A DNA stretch of 64,000 bases from Blautia sp. An249 (GCF_002159835.1 NZ_NFJL01000003.1:124001-188000); one strand, 5' to 3'. Positions 1 through 8,629 are shown, counted from the stretch's first letter. Program-made: numbers and translations. The notes: a model not told the origin generated them from the sequence alone.

Positions 1-150
1 TTTTTCACCTATCTGTACAGAATTATGATTCCGGAAATGCTGTATACGGTGATTATTACACTGCTGTTTTATAGAATTTTTTATGCAATAAACTATCGCT
101 TTATGAACACAGCGATGAAGGAAAGGGATTCATATTGGGTACTAAAATAA
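1..150 (+). CDS. mreD: MreD, rod shape-determining membrane protein (C-terminal fragment)
   Basis: The window opens inside this gene; 49 codons remain, ending in TAA at 148-150. The visible part is one hydrophobic segment followed by a short basic tail ending YWVLK. It runs straight into a PBP2 gene (16-bp overlap), the usual position of mreD in mreBCD-mrdA operons, and the residues resemble the last transmembrane helix of MreD. MreD is a membrane member of the elongasome that guides lateral wall synthesis with MreB, MreC, RodA and PBP2. The call relies mainly on context because so little of the gene is present. Confidence 0.7.
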   Translation, partial: FFTYLYRIMIPEMLYTVIITLLFYRIFYAINYRFMNTAMKERDSYWVLK

Positions 151-3032
151 AACACGTTCTAAAGAAAATACGAATCAGACGGACAACGGTTCTTATAATC
201 GCTTTTATCGTCATGTCCTGTATTTTAATTAACCGTCTGTTCTATCTTCAGATTATCCAGGGCGAAAATTATGTGAATAATTTCAGCCTGCGGACGACCA
301 AAACCCGTACCGTAAAAAGCACCAGAGGAAATATTTTCGATCGAAACGGAGAGACCCTGGCTTACAATGAGCTCTCGTATTCGGTGACCATTGAAGATAA
401 CGGGACCTATGATACTACCCGGGAGAAAAATCTGGTAATAAACGGAACGGCCTATCGGTTAATGCAGATTCTGGAGAGCAACGGAGACTCCCTGGATACT
501 TCCTTTCATATTAAAATGGATGAAACCGGAAATTACGCCTTTGATGTGGAGGAAGGGGTTACCCTGGATCGTTTCCGGGCGGATATTTACGGCCGGGCGC
601 TGGTGGAGGATATGGAAAAAGACGAAGCCACTGCCACTGCGGAGGAAATGATGGCGTATTTAAGCGGAGATGAACGCTTTTCCATTGTCTTATACGGAGA
701 CAATGCCTATACAGAGCAGGAACTGTCCGGACACGGACTTCCCCTGGAACTTTCCAGAGAGGACGTTCTGAACATTTCCATTATCCGCTATATGCTGTCC
801 ACCAACAGTTTCCAGAAGTACATGCCAGTGACCATTGCCACCAATGTCAGTGACGAATCCGTAGCTGCTATTATGGAAAATCAGAACGAACTACAGGGAA
901 TTGACGTAATTGAGGATTCCATCCGTCACTATGAAGAACATGAAAGTCTGGGGCCGATCCTGGGATACACAGGCCGGGCCTCCTCGGAAGAGCTGGAAAA
1001 TCTCAAGAAGGAAAATCCTGACTATGCTTCGGACTCCATTATCGGAAAGGCAGGAATTGAACAGTATATGGAGACCACCCTCCAGGGAACAGACGGAGAA
1101 GAAACGGTTTACGTAGATAACCTGGGGAAGGTTCTTCAGATTGATGAAAGCAGCAAAGTGGATCCTGTGGCCGGAGACGATGTGTATCTGACCATCGACA
1201 AAAACTGGCAGGAAGCCATTTATCAGATTCTGGAACAGCGGGTGGCCGGTATTTTGATTTCTAAAATTGACAATGCCAAAACCTTCGATAAAACAGCCAT
1301 CACCGACGCCAGCCAGATTCGGATTCCCATTTATGACGTTTACAATGCGCTGATTCAGAACAGTGTCATTGATATTTCTCATTTTGAACAGACAGACGCT
1401 TCTTCCACAGAAAAAAATTTATATGCCAAATTTCAGCAAAAGCAGCAGGAAGTTTTTGGTAGAATATCAGAAGAGCTGACCGGAGACGGAAATACGGCCT
1501 ATAAGGATCAGGACGAGGAGATGCAGGAGTATCTTTCTTATATCACGGAGGAACTGCTGCAGGATAAACTGGAAATTCTTCCTTCTAACGTGATTGATAC
1601 TTCGGATGAAACCTATCTGGCATGGACAGAAGAAAAGAATATCAGTCTGAAGCAGTATTTAACTTATGCCACAGGCCAGAACTGGATTGACATCTCCAAA
1701 TTTTCGCCGGAGGGAGATTACCTGGATTCTCAGGAAATCTATCTGGCCCTGGCCGATTACATGATCGAATATCTGCAGACAGATACGGATTTCAGCAAAC
1801 TTCTTTATAAATATATGCTTTTAAACGATACCATATCCGGCAGTGAGCTGTGTCTTGTATTATATGATCAGGGCATCCTCTCCAAGGACGACGGAATGTA
1901 CGAGGGACTTGCACAGGGAAGCACTGCCGCCTATGATTTCATGATTTCCAAGATTAATTCCCTGGAAATCACCCCGGCTCAGCTTGCCCTGGATCCCTGT
2001 TCCGCCTCTGCAGTGATTACCGATGTAAACAGCGGTGATGTTCTGGCCTGTGTAACTTATCCCGGGTACGATAATAACCGCCTGGCAAATAAAATGGATA
2101 CGGATTATTACAGCAAGCTTTCCACAGATTTATCGTCGCCCTTCTTTAATAAGGCAACTCAGCAGCGGACGGCTCCCGGTTCTACCTTTAAGCTGGTATC
2201 CGCCATTGCAGGCTTTAAAGAGGGGATTGTTACAGACGGAACCTATATTGACTGCGACGGCCTTTTCGATCTGGCCGGTTACCATATTAACTGCTGGAAC
2301 AAAAGCGGCCACGGCTCTCTGGAAATCCGGGGCGCCATTGAACAGTCCTGCAACGTCTTCTTTGATACCATTGGTTTTAACCTGGGAATGACAGGAGAAG
2401 ATACTTATTCCGAGACCCAGAGTATCAATATGCTTCAGAAATACTCGGAAATGGTGAATCTGGATAAGAAGACAGGAATTGAACTTACCGAGTCAGAACC
2501 TCATGTGTCTGACCAGATGGCCATCCCTTCTTATATGGGGCAGGGTACGCATTTGTATACCACAAGCCAGCTTGCCCGCTACGCAGCCACACTGGCAAAT
2601 TCGGGCACCAGCTATAAGCTGACATTATTAGATAAAGTGACGAATCCCCAGGGAGAAACCACACAGGAAAATGAAACGGAAGCAATCGGGCAGGTGGAAA
2701 TGAATAAAAGTCAGTGGGAGGATATTCACGACGGAATGTACCGGGTGGTGCAGACCCATGCGGAATTCTCCGGACTGGGACTGGCAGTTGCCGGAAAGAC
2801 CGGTACTGCACAGGAAGCAGAAGACCGCCCGGACCACGGACTTTTCATCGGCTATGCGCCCTATGACAGTCCGGAAGTGGCGTTAGCTGTACGTATTCCC
2901 AATGGATATTCTTCCGGTAACGCCTGTCTTGCTGCCAATGACATCCTGAAATATATTTTCCGGCTGGCAGATGAAGATGAAATTCTGACGGGATATGCTT
3001 CCGCAAATTCCAGTGATACGTCCAACGATTAA
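135..3032 (+). CDS. mrdA: Penicillin-binding protein 2, class B transpeptidase with a large internal insertion
   Basis: Cross-links peptidoglycan stem peptides during rod elongation, anchored in the membrane beside RodA. It starts at TTG 135 behind an AAGGAAAGGG ribosome binding site that lies inside mreD. One transmembrane helix (about residues 17-40) is followed by the PBP dimerisation domain (about 60-350) and the transpeptidase domain from about 620. The catalytic triad motifs are S683-TFK, S738-C-N740 and K888-T-G. At 965 residues it is much longer than the roughly 600-700 of typical PBP2: about 240 acidic, helix-rich residues (about 375-615) sit between the Leu-Thr-Ile-Asp strand and the transpeptidase core. 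Downstream minD, minE and rodA follow in the same operon. Confidence 0.93.
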   Translation: MGTKIKHVLKKIRIRRTTVLIIAFIVMSCILINRLFYLQIIQGENYVNNFSLRTTKTRTVKSTRGNIFDRNGETLAYNELSYSVTIEDNGTYDTTREKNLVINGTAYRLMQILESNGDSLDTSFHIKMDETGNYAFDVEEGVTLDRFRADIYGRALVEDMEKDEATATAEEMMAYLSGDERFSIVLYGDNAYTEQELSGHGLPLELSREDVLNISIIRYMLSTNSFQKYMPVTIATNVSDESVAAIMENQNELQGIDVIEDSIRHYEEHESLGPILGYTGRASSEELENLKKENPDYASDSIIGKAGIEQYMETTLQGTDGEETVYVDNLGKVLQIDESSKVDPVAGDDVYLTIDKNWQEAIYQILEQRVAGILISKIDNAKTFDKTAITDASQIRIPIYDVYNALIQNSVIDISHFEQTDASSTEKNLYAKFQQKQQEVFGRISEELTGDGNTAYKDQDEEMQEYLSYITEELLQDKLEILPSNVIDTSDETYLAWTEEKNISLKQYLTYATGQNWIDISKFSPEGDYLDSQEIYLALADYMIEYLQTDTDFSKLLYKYMLLNDTISGSELCLVLYDQGILSKDDGMYEGLAQGSTAAYDFMISKINSLEITPAQLALDPCSASAVITDVNSGDVLACVTYPGYDNNRLANKMDTDYYSKLSTDLSSPFFNKATQQRTAPGSTFKLVSAIAGFKEGIVTDGTYIDCDGLFDLAGYHINCWNKSGHGSLEIRGAIEQSCNVFFDTIGFNLGMTGEDTYSETQSINMLQKYSEMVNLDKKTGIELTESEPHVSDQMAIPSYMGQGTHLYTTSQLARYAATLANSGTSYKLTLLDKVTNPQGETTQENETEAIGQVEMNKSQWEDIHDGMYRVVQTHAEFSGLGLAVAGKTGTAQEAEDRPDHGLFIGYAPYDSPEVALAVRIPNGYSSGNACLAANDILKYIFRLADEDEILTGYASANSSDTSND

Positions 3033-3088
3033 AATACGGCAGGAGAAAACCAGAAGTTTGGAAAATCAGGTGAGGAGGAACTAGAAAA

Positions 3089-3877
3089 ATGAGCGAAACC
3101 ATTGTTATTACATCCGGAAAGGGAGGCGTGGGCAAAACCACAACCGTGGCCAATATCGGCACCGGGCTTGCTGCGCTGGGAAAGAATGTGGTTGTTGTGG
3201 ATACGGACATCGGCCTTCGGAATCTGGATGTAGTATTAGGGTTGGAAAACCGGATTGTTTATAATCTGGTAGACGTGGTAAACGGGAACTGCCGTCTGAG
3301 ACAGGCATTGATTAAAGACAAGCATCTTCCGCAGCTTTGTCTGCTTCCGTCTGCACAGACCAAGGATAAATCGGCTGTCACACCGGAACAGATGATTAAG
3401 CTTACAGAGGAATTAAGAGAAGAGTTTGATTACATTCTCCTGGATTGTCCGGCCGGAATCGAACAGGGATTTAAAAATGCCATCGCAGGGGCAGACCGGG
3501 CGTTGGTGGTAACAACCCCTGAGGTTTCCGCCATCCGGGACGCGGATCGAATCATCGGCCTTTTAGAGGCCAATGAAATCCGGAAGATTCATCTTATTAT
3601 CAACCGGCTCCGGCCGGATATGATCCGCAAAGGAGATATGATGTCCGTGGATGATGTGGTGGATATTCTGGCCGTGGATCTGATAGGTACGATTTTAGAC
3701 GATGAACAGATTGTCATTGCCACCAATCAGGGGACTCCCCTTTCCGGAAAAAATTCTCCCGCCGAGGAAGAATACCGGAACATTTGCAGACGTCTTCTGG
3801 GAGAAGAGATTCCCTTCCTTTCTTTTCAGCAGAAAAAAGGCGTATTTTCCAGATTTAAAGGTATGTTTAAAAAATAG
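3089..3877 (+). CDS. minD: Septum site-determining ATPase MinD
   Basis: A ParA-type ATPase of 262 residues that binds the membrane as an ATP dimer and positions the division-site inhibitor. Residues 8-17 carry the deviant Walker A motif KGGVGKTTT, followed by VVDTDIGLRNLDVVLGLE with the switch I Asp, and LLDCPAG as Walker B. The C-terminus (KKGVFSRFKGMFKK) is the amphipathic membrane-targeting helix typical of MinD. The start is ATG 3089 behind GAGGAGGAA. minE follows 14 bp downstream, so this is a MinDE oscillator type locus. minC, which often precedes minD, is not found between PBP2 and minD. Confidence 0.96.
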   Translation: MSETIVITSGKGGVGKTTTVANIGTGLAALGKNVVVVDTDIGLRNLDVVLGLENRIVYNLVDVVNGNCRLRQALIKDKHLPQLCLLPSAQTKDKSAVTPEQMIKLTEELREEFDYILLDCPAGIEQGFKNAIAGADRALVVTTPEVSAIRDADRIIGLLEANEIRKIHLIINRLRPDMIRKGDMMSVDDVVDILAVDLIGTILDDEQIVIATNQGTPLSGKNSPAEEEYRNICRRLLGEEIPFLSFQQKKGVFSRFKGMFKK

Positions 3878-3891
3878 GGAGGGAGGAGACT

Positions 3892-4137
3892 ATGAAATCG
3901 TTCCTGAAACGCAAACGGAATTCCGGGCAATATGCGAAAGATAGAATGAAACTGCTCCTTCTCTCGGAACGGATGGAATGTTCTCCGCAAATGATAAACC
4001 GATTACAAAACGATTTGATACTGGCTGCGGGAAAGTATATCCGTATTGATTCTGACAATGTACATATTACTTTCCGGCAGTCGCCGCCCAGATTAATCGC
4101 TTCCCTGCCGCTGCAGAGAAGCAGAACAATAAGTTAG
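3892..4137 (+). CDS. minE: Cell division topological specificity factor MinE
   Basis: This 81-residue protein stimulates MinD ATPase activity and displaces it from the membrane, driving pole-to-pole behaviour. The N-terminal KSFLKRKRNSGQYAKDRMKLLLL stretch matches the family in parts: a basic membrane-binding start, then the AKDRMKLLL helix that contacts MinD. The C-terminal topological-specificity half contains MINRLQNDLILAAGKYIRID, aligned with the LRKDILEVICKYVQID region of the Escherichia coli protein. The start is ATG 3892 after GGGAGGAGAC, 14 bp behind minD. The last dozen residues are not conserved. Confidence 0.87.
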   Translation: MKSFLKRKRNSGQYAKDRMKLLLLSERMECSPQMINRLQNDLILAAGKYIRIDSDNVHITFRQSPPRLIASLPLQRSRTIS

Positions 4138-4145
4138 GTGTTTTT

Positions 4146-5294
4146 ATGATTAAGCAATATAAACTGCGATTTTACAATTTTAGATTAGTTATTATGCTGC
4201 TGGCCCTCAGTTGTTTCGGAATTCTGCTGGTGGGGAGTGCAGATCCCACTTTACAGTCCAAACAGATGGCCGGGGTTATATTAGGTTTTGTGATTATGCT
4301 GATCCTCTCGCTGATGGATTTTTCCTGGATTCTGAATTTTTACTGGATCATGTATGTGGCCAATATTATCCTGCTGCTGGCGGTGCGTCTGTTCGGTTCC
4401 ACAGCCGGCGGCGCCACCAGATGGGTAGATTTGGGATTTATCCGTTTCCAGCCCACGGAGTTATCAAAGATTATTATTATCCTTTTCTTTGCCCGTTTTT
4501 TTATGGATCATGAAGAGGACTTAAATACCATAAAGACCATCGGCAAATCGCTGCTTTTGCTTCTGGTACCGCTGATTTTAATTTACGAACAGCCGGACCT
4601 GAAAAATACGATTACCGTTCTGGTGCTGTTTTGTGTTTTGATCTATGTTGCCGGAATCAGCTATAAAATTATCGGAGGCGCCGTTCTTCTGATTGTACCG
4701 GTGCTGATTATCTTTCTGTTTATTATTATCCAGCCGGATCAGCATCTGATTAAAGATTATCAGAGAGACCGTATTATGTCCTTTCTCTATCCGGAAGACG
4801 AAACTTACGCGGACGATATTGAGCAGCAGCGAAATTCCATGACAGCTATTGGGTCCGGACAGCTTACAGGAAAAGGACTGAATACCAATGAAGTATCTTC
4901 TGTAAACAAAAGTAACTTTGTATCGGAAAACCAGACAGACTTTATTTTCGCAGTTGTAGGAGAGGAGTTCGGATTTTTAGGCTGCTGTGCCATCGTTCTT
5001 CTGGAATTGCTGATTTGCATTGAATCCGTCCGGATGGGAAACCGCGCGAAAGATCTTTCCGGAAAGATTATCTGCTGCGGGATGGCCACCATCATCGCTT
5101 TTCAGTCTTTTATTAATATCTGCGTGGCCACGGGACTGACTCCCAATACGGGAACTCCCCTTCCCTTTGTAAGTTACGGGCTCACCTCTCTGGTCAGCTT
5201 TTACATCGGTATGGGAATTGTAATAAACGTAGGACTTCAAAACAGCGCTTATAAAGAGCTGCAGAAAAACACTTGGAAAGAGGAAACGCTATGA
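4146..5294 (+). CDS. rodA: SEDS peptidoglycan glycosyltransferase RodA
   Basis: A polytopic membrane protein (382 residues, about 10 helices) that polymerises lipid II into glycan strands. SEDS hallmarks include the WVDLGFIRFQPTELSKI segment near residue 95 and the C-terminal NTGTPLPFVSYG-LTSL motif near residue 335. Placement in an mre-PBP2-min operon favours RodA over FtsW or SpoVE. The start is ATG 4146 behind TTAGGTG, 8 bp after minE. Its TGA overlaps the ATG of the next gene by 4 bp, so the two are probably translationally coupled. The PBP2 encoded 1.1 kb upstream is the expected partner. Confidence 0.93.
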   Translation: MIKQYKLRFYNFRLVIMLLALSCFGILLVGSADPTLQSKQMAGVILGFVIMLILSLMDFSWILNFYWIMYVANIILLLAVRLFGSTAGGATRWVDLGFIRFQPTELSKIIIILFFARFFMDHEEDLNTIKTIGKSLLLLLVPLILIYEQPDLKNTITVLVLFCVLIYVAGISYKIIGGAVLLIVPVLIIFLFIIIQPDQHLIKDYQRDRIMSFLYPEDETYADDIEQQRNSMTAIGSGQLTGKGLNTNEVSSVNKSNFVSENQTDFIFAVVGEEFGFLGCCAIVLLELLICIESVRMGNRAKDLSGKIICCGMATIIAFQSFINICVATGLTPNTGTPLPFVSYGLTSLVSFYIGMGIVINVGLQNSAYKELQKNTWKEETL

Positions 5295-6388
5295 GTAGAG
5301 AAAGAGGAAACAGACGCCGAAACACCACTGTCAGCCCCCGTCAGAGGAGGTCTCAGGCCAAAAGGGCAAACGCCAGAAGAATGAGACAGATGAGAAAGCG
5401 CAAGATACGCAACACGCTGATTCTGATGGGATGCCTGATTCTGCTTCTGTCTGCGGGACTTGGAGCTATTTATCTTTTAAAGGGAGGACAGCTCTCCCGG
5501 GAGACTCTTTCCTATCAGGCTGCCCGGGAATTTTCCGGCATCTCTTTAAACGACCATCAGAAAGCCGGTTCTCTTGCGGCTGATCTCTGTGTGACAGAGG
5601 AAGACGTGACGCTGGAGTCAGCAGATTTACTGCCTCAGCAGCAGGGAGCACTTTTTGATCTGGATAATCAGAAAGTACTGTTTGGCCAGGGCCTTTATGA
5701 CAAAGTCTATCCGGCCAGCATTACGAAGATTATGACGGGAATGCTGGCTCTTCAGTATGGAAATATGGATGAAATCGTAACCATTTCTCAGGAAAATGTA
5801 ACGCTGGAATCCGGCTCCCAGGTCTGCGGCTTTCAGGCGGGAGACAAGGTAACTCTGGACGAACTGGTTCACGGCCTGCTGGTATATTCCGGAAATGATG
5901 CGGCTTCCGCCATTGCCGAACATGTTGGCGGTTCTGAGGCCGCTTTCGTAGAGCAGATGAATGCCTATGCCAAAAAGCTGGGGATGACAGGCACCCATTT
6001 CAGCAACCCCCATGGTCTGCAGGATGAGGAGCACTATACCACCCCCTACGACATCTATCTGATGCTAAATGAGGCTCTTACTTATGAAGAATTTACGGAA
6101 ATCACGGAATTAAGCTCCTATACGATCACTTATGAACGGGCAGACGGAACAGAGGTTGCCACTCCACTGGAATCTACGGATCATTATCTGACAGGAGAGT
6201 CAACGCCGCCTAAGGATGTTACCGTACTGGGCGGAAAGACGGGAACCACCAGTCTGGCCGGGAACTGTCTTGCCTTAATTACGCAGAATGCCTATGGAAA
6301 ACCCTTTATTTCCATTGTAATGGGCGCAGATACCAAGGAGACTTTATACCAGCAGATGAATTCTCTTTTAGAAAATATTAATTCCTGA
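5291..6388 (+). CDS. D-alanyl-D-alanine carboxypeptidase (peptidase S11, DacF/DacA type)
   Basis: Trims the terminal D-Ala from peptidoglycan pentapeptides outside the membrane. Of 365 residues the first 40 or so are extremely Arg/Lys-rich and cytoplasmic, followed by one transmembrane helix (about 42-62) and an S11 domain with the three penicillin-binding motifs S143-ITK146, S200-G-N and K316-TG. ATG 5291 is chosen because GAAAGAGGA lies 6-7 bp upstream and it overlaps the rodA stop (ATGA); a TTG at 5273 is in frame but has no better site. The DacF C-terminal beta domain seems missing or very short. The long basic cytoplasmic tail is unusual for S11 enzymes, which are normally exported by a cleavable signal peptide. 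Confidence 0.9.
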   Translation: MSRERGNRRRNTTVSPRQRRSQAKRANARRMRQMRKRKIRNTLILMGCLILLLSAGLGAIYLLKGGQLSRETLSYQAAREFSGISLNDHQKAGSLAADLCVTEEDVTLESADLLPQQQGALFDLDNQKVLFGQGLYDKVYPASITKIMTGMLALQYGNMDEIVTISQENVTLESGSQVCGFQAGDKVTLDELVHGLLVYSGNDAASAIAEHVGGSEAAFVEQMNAYAKKLGMTGTHFSNPHGLQDEEHYTTPYDIYLMLNEALTYEEFTEITELSSYTITYERADGTEVATPLESTDHYLTGESTPPKDVTVLGGKTGTTSLAGNCLALITQNAYGKPFISIVMGADTKETLYQQMNSLLENINS

Positions 6389-6402
6389 GACACCCGGAAA
6401 CC

Positions 6403-6441
6403 AAATTTTTTGAGAGAAACCAGATTATCTCAAAATTTTCA
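6403..6441 (+). terminator. Weak AT-rich hairpin after the carboxypeptidase gene
   Basis: TTTTGAGA and TCTCAAAA can pair, followed by TTTTC. The stem is only 8 bp and A/T-rich, so termination would be inefficient; it nevertheless separates the division operon from the next promoter. Confidence 0.35.
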
Positions 6442-6452
6442 CAAATTAAGGA

Positions 6453-6481
6453 TTGAATTTATTGTTGAAATACACTATAAT
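6453..6481 (+). promoter_or_regulatory. Sigma-A promoter of the small P-loop gene
   Basis: TTGAAT at 6453-6458 and a perfect TATAAT at 6476-6481 are separated by 17 bp, about 65 bp before the start codon of the P-loop protein. Confidence 0.75.
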
Positions 6482-6546
6482 TGAATCATATTAAATCAGG
6501 TTTTTGGTTAAAATTTATATTATACGTGTCTAAGGAGGAATACAAC

Positions 6547-6966
6547 ATGGTTGAACTGATTGTAGGAAAGAAAGGCAAGGGAAAAACAAAAGTACTTCTG
6601 GATGAGGTAAACAAATCCATCAAACAGGTGAATGGAAACATTGTTTATCTTGACAAGAGCGGCAAGCACATGTATGAATTAAACAACAAAGTTCGTCTGA
6701 TTGACGTATCCAAATATCAGGTTGGAAATGGCGATGAATTTGTAGGTTTTATCAGTGGTATCATTTCTCAGGACCACGACCTGGAAGAAATTTATCTGGA
6801 CAGTTTCTTACAGATTGCACAGTTGGAAAAAGAGCAGGTGGAAGAGACTTTGTCCAAATTAGATGGAATCGGAAAGAATCAGGATGTGAAGTTTGTCATT
6901 AGTATTTCTCTGGACCAGGAGGAAATCCCTGAGAGTTTCCAGTCTTGTATCAAAGTTGCGTTATAA
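6547..6966 (+). CDS. Small P-loop NTPase-like protein of unknown function
   Basis: A soluble protein of 139 residues. It starts VELIVGKKGKGKTKVLL, with a Walker A motif (G-K-K-G-K-G-K-T, residues 7-14), then a short NIVYLDKSGKHMYEL strand and a helical middle with a DLEEIYLDSFLQI stretch that could supply a Walker B-like acidic strand. The end, VKFVISISLDQEEIPESF, looks like a further core strand. It is too short for a complete AAA or ABC domain. Similar clostridial proteins are often labelled PilT-like, but nothing here supports motility. ATG 6547 follows a strong TAAGGAGGAATACAAC site. It has its own promoter and is followed by a long perfect hairpin, so it is probably a monocistronic unit. 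Confidence 0.7.
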   Translation: MVELIVGKKGKGKTKVLLDEVNKSIKQVNGNIVYLDKSGKHMYELNNKVRLIDVSKYQVGNGDEFVGFISGIISQDHDLEEIYLDSFLQIAQLEKEQVEETLSKLDGIGKNQDVKFVISISLDQEEIPESFQSCIKVAL

Positions 6967-6988
6967 TTTAAATACATAAACATTTATT

Positions 6989-7036
6989 TCGGGGCGTATC
7001 TCCAGGATAGTTTTCTATCCTGGAGATACGCCCCGA
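6989..7036 (+). terminator. 22-bp perfect inverted repeat with TTTT loop
   Basis: Arms 6989-7010 and 7015-7036 are perfectly complementary around a 4-nt loop. The hairpin lies 23 bp after the P-loop gene and before the next promoter, so it may end that transcript. No U-tract follows on either strand, which is unusual for an intrinsic terminator; it could instead protect the 3' end or be an RNase III target. Confidence 0.55.
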
Positions 7037-7060
7037 TTGTTGATTCCTGCGGAATCTGTC

Positions 7061-7089
7061 TTGTCAATTATTTGAGATAGTGCTACAAT
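7061..7089 (+). promoter_or_regulatory. Sigma-A promoter of the HlyD-YggS-SepF-YlmH operon
   Basis: TTGTCA (7061-7066), 17 bp, then an extended minus-10 TGCTACAAT (minus-10 hexamer 7084-7089), 33 bp before the TTG start at 7122. Confidence 0.75.
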
Positions 7090-7121
7090 GAAATGAATGA
7101 ACTGATAAAGGAGGCACTTTA

Positions 7122-8606
7122 TTGCCTGATAATAAAAAAAAGACAAGATCAAACAGCCTATTTATAAATATAAGAAAAATTTTCACACTGAACATCGGTA
7201 CGGTTTTATTCGGAGTTTTGTTTCTGTATATGCTCTTCAGCGCTATTTTATATCTGACTTCCAGTCATGTTTCCACTTACCAGGTGATTTCCGGTCCCCT
7301 CTCAAGCAATGAGACTTATACGGGTCTGGTTATCCGGGAGGATACGGTGGTACAGGCAGACGGAAGCGGATATGTGAACTACTATGCAAGAGAAGGAAAT
7401 AAAATTAATGCCAACGGAATCGTCTACGGACTGAGTTCCGGCAAAACCCAGACCGGAAGCCAGCAGCTTGGCGCAGAGGATCTGGCTAAGATTCAGAATC
7501 AGATGAGCAACTTTTCCTATGGGTTTAACAGCAGTCATTTTAATGACACGTATAACTTTAAATATGATCTGGAAGGAAGCATTCTTCAGTATGCCGGCGC
7601 AGGTACCATAAATACCACAGACACCGGGGATTCGGAAGAGTCTGAAGAGGATGAGGAAGATCCAGAAGATCCCAGCAGTGAGGATGTCTCTGTCGTTACA
7701 GTCGCAGGACAATCCCTTCGTTATGCTCCGTCCGACGGAATTATACTGTATTCCCAGGACGGATATGAGGGCAAGACGGTAGAGACGGTTACCGAAGAAG
7801 ACTTTAATCAGAATTCTTACCACCGGGAAGATTTAAAAACGGATGGAGAAATCTCTGCCGGCGACCCGGTCTATTCCATTATCTCCGATGAACGATGGAG
7901 TCTTCTGATTCCTTTAAGCGAAAAGCAGGCGGCAAGACTGGTGGATCGTACCAGTATCCGTGTGAAGTTTTTAAAAGACGGGATGGACCAGTTAGGAGAT
8001 TTCTCCATCATCGAAATTGACGGGAAGAAATACGGCAAGCTGGATTTCAACAAGGGACTGATCCGGTATGCATCCGACCGCTTTTTAGATATTGAATTGG
8101 TTACCAATACCCAAAGCGGTCTGAAAATCCCTCTTTCTTCTGTAGTAACCAAAGAATTTTACGTAATTCCTTCGGAATATGCAGATGTGGATGAGGAGTC
8201 CGGAAATGTAGGCTTTACCAGAGTGACTTCCGATAAGAGCGGGAAAACCACAACTGAGTTTGTGGACGCGACTATCTATGCGGAAGTGGCCGAGGAAACC
8301 CAGACAGACGAAACTTCCGGGGAAGATCCCCAGACCCTGTATTACGTGGATATGAAAAATTTCCAGGAGGGGGACGCCATTCAGAAGCCGGATTCTTCCG
8401 ATACCTATATTATGGGAGAGACCGAGGTACTGGAAGGAGTTTACTGCATTAATGAAGGATATGCAGTATTTCGCCGCATCATCGTATCCGATCAGAATGA
8501 GGAATACGCCATTGTGGAAAAGGGAACCCCCTATGGTTTGGTTCGCTATGATCATATTGTATTAGACGCATCAACGGTAAATGAAGAAGACATTTTATAC
8601 CGATAG
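7122..8606 (+). CDS. HlyD-like membrane-anchored adaptor protein
   Basis: A 494-residue protein with a short basic cytoplasmic end, one transmembrane helix (about 25-47) and a large extracytoplasmic part. The segments YTGLVIREDTVVQADGSGYVNYYAREGNKI and the later LRYAPSDGIILYSQDG each resemble the split lipoyl/barrel-sandwich halves of HlyD-type adaptors; they flank an acidic low-complexity loop (about residues 170-190, runs of Glu/Asp). TTG 7122 is chosen because AAAGGAGG precedes it by 7 bp and the first codons are polar and Lys-rich as expected. No ABC or other efflux pump lies nearby. It sits directly upstream of yggS-sepF-ylmH, a conserved division cluster, so a wall or division role is inferred. 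The family call is moderate. Confidence 0.72.
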   Translation: MPDNKKKTRSNSLFINIRKIFTLNIGTVLFGVLFLYMLFSAILYLTSSHVSTYQVISGPLSSNETYTGLVIREDTVVQADGSGYVNYYAREGNKINANGIVYGLSSGKTQTGSQQLGAEDLAKIQNQMSNFSYGFNSSHFNDTYNFKYDLEGSILQYAGAGTINTTDTGDSEESEEDEEDPEDPSSEDVSVVTVAGQSLRYAPSDGIILYSQDGYEGKTVETVTEEDFNQNSYHREDLKTDGEISAGDPVYSIISDERWSLLIPLSEKQAARLVDRTSIRVKFLKDGMDQLGDFSIIEIDGKKYGKLDFNKGLIRYASDRFLDIELVTNTQSGLKIPLSSVVTKEFYVIPSEYADVDEESGNVGFTRVTSDKSGKTTTEFVDATIYAEVAEETQTDETSGEDPQTLYYVDMKNFQEGDAIQKPDSSDTYIMGETEVLEGVYCINEGYAVFRRIIVSDQNEEYAIVEKGTPYGLVRYDHIVLDASTVNEEDILYR

Positions 8607-8629
8607 TAGAAAGGGGAGGCACAGATACT

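Noticed and set aside
891-1382. 163-codon open frame opposite PBP2
   Set aside because: Shadow of PBP2; no translation signals.
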